Source: Synechococcus sp. A18-25c (lineage in GTDB: Bacteria > Cyanobacteriota > Cyanobacteriia > PCC-6307 > Cyanobiaceae). Taken from it: a stretch of DNA of 64,000 bases. Location: positions 1,054,001 through 1,118,000 of the forward strand of contig NZ_CP047957.1 of assembly GCF_014280035.1 (NCBI RefSeq). The letters are read 5' to 3'. Under the pieces are notes generated by a model. The model was not told the DNA's origin, did not search any database, and worked only from the letters and a program-made list of their open reading frames with translations. Made by a program: the position numbers and the translations under genes. Positions 60,989 to 64,000 of the stretch are shown one piece after another; positions within the stretch are counted from its first letter, which is position 1; every line of letters begins with the position of its first letter.

Positions 60989-61792
60989 TCAGCTCGTCAG
61001 TGATGCATCTGAGAGGTCAATGAAACCATTCAGAAAAGGCATCACTCCCCCTGTGATCCTCACGCGCTCGCCAGCGAGTTGGCAGTGAAGGGATCCACGC
61101 CGCTTCGACAGTTGCCGAGCATCAAGGGTGCTGCGTCCCAATCGCTCAGCCCAGTAGGGAATGAGGCTGCAGTGGGCTGATCCGGTCACGGGGTCTTCAT
61201 CAATCCCAATCCCCGGTGCGAAAAATCGGCTGACAAAATCCACTTCATGGCCCTGAGCCGTCACGATCAACCCCCGACCGGGCAGTGATGCCACAACTCC
61301 AAGGTCTGGTGTCAGCCCCTGAACCGTTGATTCATCGGCGACAACAGCGATCAGGTCTTCTCCAAGCAGGCAGGCCAATGGGGTGACCCCCAGAGCGTTG
61401 CGTATCCCTTCCGGTGGATCGCAGGGCTTGGCGCGTTGGATTGGAAAGTTGAGCGTAAGACCTTCACCCTGACGCTCAACGACCAGTTCTCCGCTGTTGG
61501 AATCGAACTGAATCTGATCAGATTCATGGTCTTGCTGAAACAGCACGTAGGCGGCGCCGAGCGTGGCGTGACCGCAGAGATCCACTTCGCAGCTGGGAGT
61601 GAACCAACGAATCCTGTAGCACCCGTCAGCTTCCACCACAAAGGCTGTTTCAGAGAGGTTGATTTCCGCTGCGATCGCTTGCATCAGTGCGTCGGGTAGC
61701 CAGGCATCCAACATGCAGATGGCAGCCGGATTGCCTTCAAATGGGGCATTAGCAAAGGCAGCCACCTGCTGGATGGGAATGGCCTGGTTCAT
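60989..61792 (-). CDS. PhzF-family epimerase/isomerase-like protein
   Basis: The 267-residue protein has the PhzF two-domain fold: QQVAAFANAPFEGNPAAICM, AAEINLSETAFVVEADGCYR (with the catalytic Glu in LSETAF), CEVDLCGHATLGAAYVLFQQ and FAPGIGIDEDPVTGSAHCSL. Members isomerise or epimerise small acids; the true substrate in cyanobacteria is unknown. Its start overlaps the stop of the small upstream gene by 4 bp. Confidence 0.92.
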   Translation of the reverse strand: MNQAIPIQQVAAFANAPFEGNPAAICMLDAWLPDALMQAIAAEINLSETAFVVEADGCYRIRWFTPSCEVDLCGHATLGAAYVLFQQDHESDQIQFDSNSGELVVERQGEGLTLNFPIQRAKPCDPPEGIRNALGVTPLACLLGEDLIAVVADESTVQGLTPDLGVVASLPGRGLIVTAQGHEVDFVSRFFAPGIGIDEDPVTGSAHCSLIPYWAERLGRSTLDARQLSKRRGSLHCQLAGERVRITGGVMPFLNGFIDLSDASLTS

Positions 61793-61974
61793 GACGTCTG
61801 CTTGCTTTGACGGCGTTCCACCTGTGTGAACACGAGCCAGGCCAGGGTGGCCAATCCACCTCCGGCCCAGTCATTGCGCAGCAGTTCCACGAGAGCAACC
61901 GTGCTCGCTGCAATGCGAAGACCGCGTAACAACAGCTGTTTGAGCGAGGGTGCTGAAGGTGTGTTCTGATCCAT
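61789..61974 (-). CDS. Small membrane protein coupled to phzF-like gene
   Basis: From the ATG 61974 (MDQNTPSAPSLKQLLLRGLR) the product has 61 residues, with one or two hydrophobic stretches (IAASTVALVELLRNDWAGGG, LATLAWLVFTQVERR). The stop overlaps the PhzF ATG. A longer start at 62082 would overlap the divergent SDR gene. The function is unknown. Confidence 0.6.
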   Translation of the reverse strand: MDQNTPSAPSLKQLLLRGLRIAASTVALVELLRNDWAGGGLATLAWLVFTQVERRQSKQTS

Positions 61975-62062
61975 CCAACTGATGGCTCTTTGAGCCTTCT
62001 TTAAAACACTGGATCCTCCTTGCCTCCACCCGAGAGGATGGTTGTTTTCACCTGACGCATTC

Positions 62063-62728
62063 ATGTCAACGTTTCTAGTCACCGGCTCTAACCGGGGGAT
62101 CGGTTTCGAGTTTTGTCGACAACTGCAGCGGCGCGGGGATCAGGTGATCGCTGTGTGCCGTGAGCCCTCAGACGAGCTTCAGGCACTACCTGTACGCATT
62201 GAAGCCGGTTTGGATCAAACGTCTCGGGATGCACCCGATCAACTGGCTCGCAGGCTTGAAGGAACGGTGTTGGATGGTGTGATCCTCAATGCCGGAATTC
62301 TGGAGACCATCGCTTTCGATCAGCTGGATCCTGATGCCATTCGCCGCCAGTTCGAGGTGAATGCTTTGGCTCCGCTGATGTTGGCTCAAGCTCTATCTGA
62401 ATTGATGCCGGCAGGTTCCAAGTTGTCGCTCATGAGTAGCCGGATGGCGTCGATGGATGACAACACGTCTGGTGGTTCCTATGGCTATCGGATGTCGAAA
62501 GCAGCTCTGAATAGTGCAGCAAAATCACTGGCCTTTGACCTGAAACCGCGTGGCATTGCTGTAGCAATTCTGCATCCTGGATTGGTTCGAACACGCATGA
62601 TCCGCTTTAATCCCAACGGAATTTCTCCAGAGACCGCTGTTCGAGGACTGCTGCAAAGAATCGATGCGCTTTCCTTGGAAACGTCAGGAACATTTTGGCA
62701 TGCCAATGGTGAGATTCTTCCCTGGTGA
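62063..62728 (+). CDS. Short-chain dehydrogenase/reductase
   Basis: The ATG 62063 (MSTFLVTGSNRGIGFEFCRQ) gives 221 residues. The classical SDR motifs are TGSNRGIG (cofactor), LILNAGI-type ILNAGILETIAFD, the catalytic Ser in SLMSSRMASMD and YGYRMSKAALNSAAKS (Y-x3-K). It is a complete, active-looking SDR of the sniffer/C-factor type. The substrate is unknown. Confidence 0.9.
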   Translation: MSTFLVTGSNRGIGFEFCRQLQRRGDQVIAVCREPSDELQALPVRIEAGLDQTSRDAPDQLARRLEGTVLDGVILNAGILETIAFDQLDPDAIRRQFEVNALAPLMLAQALSELMPAGSKLSLMSSRMASMDDNTSGGSYGYRMSKAALNSAAKSLAFDLKPRGIAVAILHPGLVRTRMIRFNPNGISPETAVRGLLQRIDALSLETSGTFWHANGEILPW

Positions 62729-62777
62729 CCCGGCTAAAAGCATCAAACGAGACCGACGATTTTTATCTCTTCTGGAC

Positions 62778-64000
62778 TCATTGAAGACCTGTTTGGTTCA
62801 GGAGCTGATCGGCAATTCCTTCCGCATCTTGAGGCCAAATAGCTGTTTCACGATACAACGTTGATAGACGTGTATTGTAATTCTGAATCGAAAGTATTTT
62901 TGAGGTAATTGCGTCTTGATATTGTTGAGCTAACTGATTAAGTGCTGTGATATCAGTGAGACCTGCATTCATTCGGGCCACTGCTGCAATATATGCAATT
63001 TTAGACGAATCAGCTGCTGCTTTCGCAGTCATGAACTCAAGCGTTGCAGAATCAAGAGCATTGATTGTCGTTCTCACGGTTTCAGTGGCACGATTACGAA
63101 TCGATTCTGCTTCAAATTCAAACGCTTTGGATTGATTAAAGTCAAAGGATGCATTGGCATCATTGACGCCACCCTGATAAAACGTCCATCGAAATCCAAT
63201 CAACGCGGAAATATCATAGTTCGAATCTCTAGACCAAACGCTGGTTGTTGTGTAGCTATCTCCATTGATTCCTGCCCCAGAGCTCTCTAATTCAACGTCT
63301 TGATTGCTGTTGAGCGAGCTCTCACTCCCTAGATAATTTGCGTTGGCAGATAAATATAGCTTCGGAAGCGTACTATTTAATTGTGAAATGCCACTCCATT
63401 TTGATCCTTCGGAGAGTTCAACTGCTTGAAGGACTCGATCATTATTTAGCCTTGCCAATGCTATTGATTCATCGAGACCAAATGGCCAGTCTGCTTGAAA
63501 TTTGCTTTCTCCTTTGGTGATAATAAAGGTTTCTTCGGGGAGTGAAACGAGTCTAGCCAGTGTGCTAGAAAACTCATAATAGGATTGGATAGACTGAATC
63601 AGTCGTGAGAGAGTGTTGTAATACGCTGCATAACTTTGGCCCAAATCCTGAAGGCTGACACGACCTGCATCGAATCTGGCTCTTTGGACTTCAGCGGAGA
63701 GCTTCTGCGATTTAGCAATGATCGTGTACGAGGTAATGAGATCTTTTTGGGCTAATAATTGGTAGTATGTCGTTTGTATTTGACTGACGAGGTCTCGAGA
63801 AAACAAATAAAATCCATAGCGTTGAGCGGAGTAAGACGCTGAAGCTGAATTGATGGTGGGTTGCCGGCTAAAGTCAAGAAATTGCCAAGTCACCTCCGCT
63901 TGAACCCGACTCGTTGCTCGGGAGTTGGTTGTGTCTGTCGTTCGACTCCTTCGAATGGTTCCAAGCGGATTCGATTGAGATGGATCAGTCTCCTCTCGAC
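62778..64000 (-). CDS. TolC-family outer-membrane efflux protein, C-terminal part
   Basis: The frame is open to the right edge of the window, so the N-terminus is missing. At least 407 residues are present. It has long helices and paired repeats typical of TolC: ARFDAGRVSLQDLGQSYAAY, then ARMNAGLTDITALNQLAQQY (the second matching 'aG...d.l.a'-type helical repeats). Beta-strand segments occur, such as ISALIGFRWTFYQGGVNDAN. It probably forms a trans-periplasmic channel for a type I secretion or efflux system. The partner genes would lie beyond the window. It is AT-richer than the neighbours. Confidence 0.88.
   Translation of the reverse strand, partial: REETDPSQSNPLGTIRRSRTTDTTNSRATSRVQAEVTWQFLDFSRQPTINSASASYSAQRYGFYLFSRDLVSQIQTTYYQLLAQKDLITSYTIIAKSQKLSAEVQRARFDAGRVSLQDLGQSYAAYYNTLSRLIQSIQSYYEFSSTLARLVSLPEETFIITKGESKFQADWPFGLDESIALARLNNDRVLQAVELSEGSKWSGISQLNSTLPKLYLSANANYLGSESSLNSNQDVELESSGAGINGDSYTTTSVWSRDSNYDISALIGFRWTFYQGGVNDANASFDFNQSKAFEFEAESIRNRATETVRTTINALDSATLEFMTAKAAADSSKIAYIAAVARMNAGLTDITALNQLAQQYQDAITSKILSIQNYNTRLSTLYRETAIWPQDAEGIADQLLNQTGLQ

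Overview
The window looks like a chromosomal segment of a marine picocyanobacterium of the Synechococcus/Cyanobium group. Evidence for this is a psbA gene for photosystem II D1, two high-light-inducible (Hli) proteins, an NDH-1 subunit 4 gene, and many cyanobacteria-specific families (DUF1824, DUF2605, DUF2752, TIGR02450, alr4036-type PPOX, PaO-like Rieske oxygenase, Nif11-type peptides). Genes are short and densely packed with frequent ATGA/TGATG overlaps. The organism is inferred from gene content only.

Layout. 1-7.4 kb is a housekeeping block on the minus strand (M3 peptidase, ndhD, thrB, glk, DUF1824, thrS) followed by a DUF2605/DUF2752 pair. 7.4-11.5 kb holds a lysozyme-like protein, trpS, a Gly/Arg-rich protein and a DUF697 membrane protein. 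11.5-20.6 kb carries psbA (low-light D1:1 type) with inverted repeats upstream and a strong terminator, a secreted TPR protein, a bacterial-type gap gene, a HIT protein, katG, a PfkB kinase and an Hli protein. 20.6-32.3 kb holds thiD, nth, a rhomboid protease, a CrtISO-like oxidase, methyltransferase and SDR genes, a second FAD oxidase, DUF1499, bestrophin and a PaO-like Rieske oxygenase.

32.3-41.6 kb is an accessory, gene-poor stretch dominated by very small genes (single-helix peptides, DUF3303, Dabb, zinc ribbon) plus one GH13 enzyme. It contains two broken peptide-precursor genes: a double-glycine precursor with an in-frame TGA, and a Nif11 precursor with a stop and a frameshift. 41.6-53.7 kb returns to normal coding: redox genes (PRXL2, PPOX, GST, 3-HIBADH-like), a second Hli protein, DoxX, SRAP, WbuC cupin, SPFH protein, DCC thiol oxidoreductase and a GH57 enzyme. 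53.7-58.7 kb is a second accessory stretch. It has a diverged repeat of a sequence at 38.5 kb, a near-perfect LexA box in front of a small Cys-rich protein, an NtcA-like palindrome, and a tandem array of Nif11/prochlorosin-type precursors (one intact, one decayed, one reduced to its promoter and start codon). 58.7-64 kb has a deaminase, an ABM-type membrane protein, an alpha/beta hydrolase, PhzF, an SDR and the C-terminal part of a TolC-family protein.

The most interesting system is the set of orphan Nif11-leader RiPP precursors. Three copies at 40.4, 57.6 and 58.1 kb share a 5' element containing TTGCTATGACCA, placed exactly 22 nt before the ATG in every case. No lanthipeptide synthetase or export protease is seen in the window, so maturation would have to occur in trans, as known for prochlorosins. 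No rRNA, tRNA, CRISPR array or insertion sequence was recognised.
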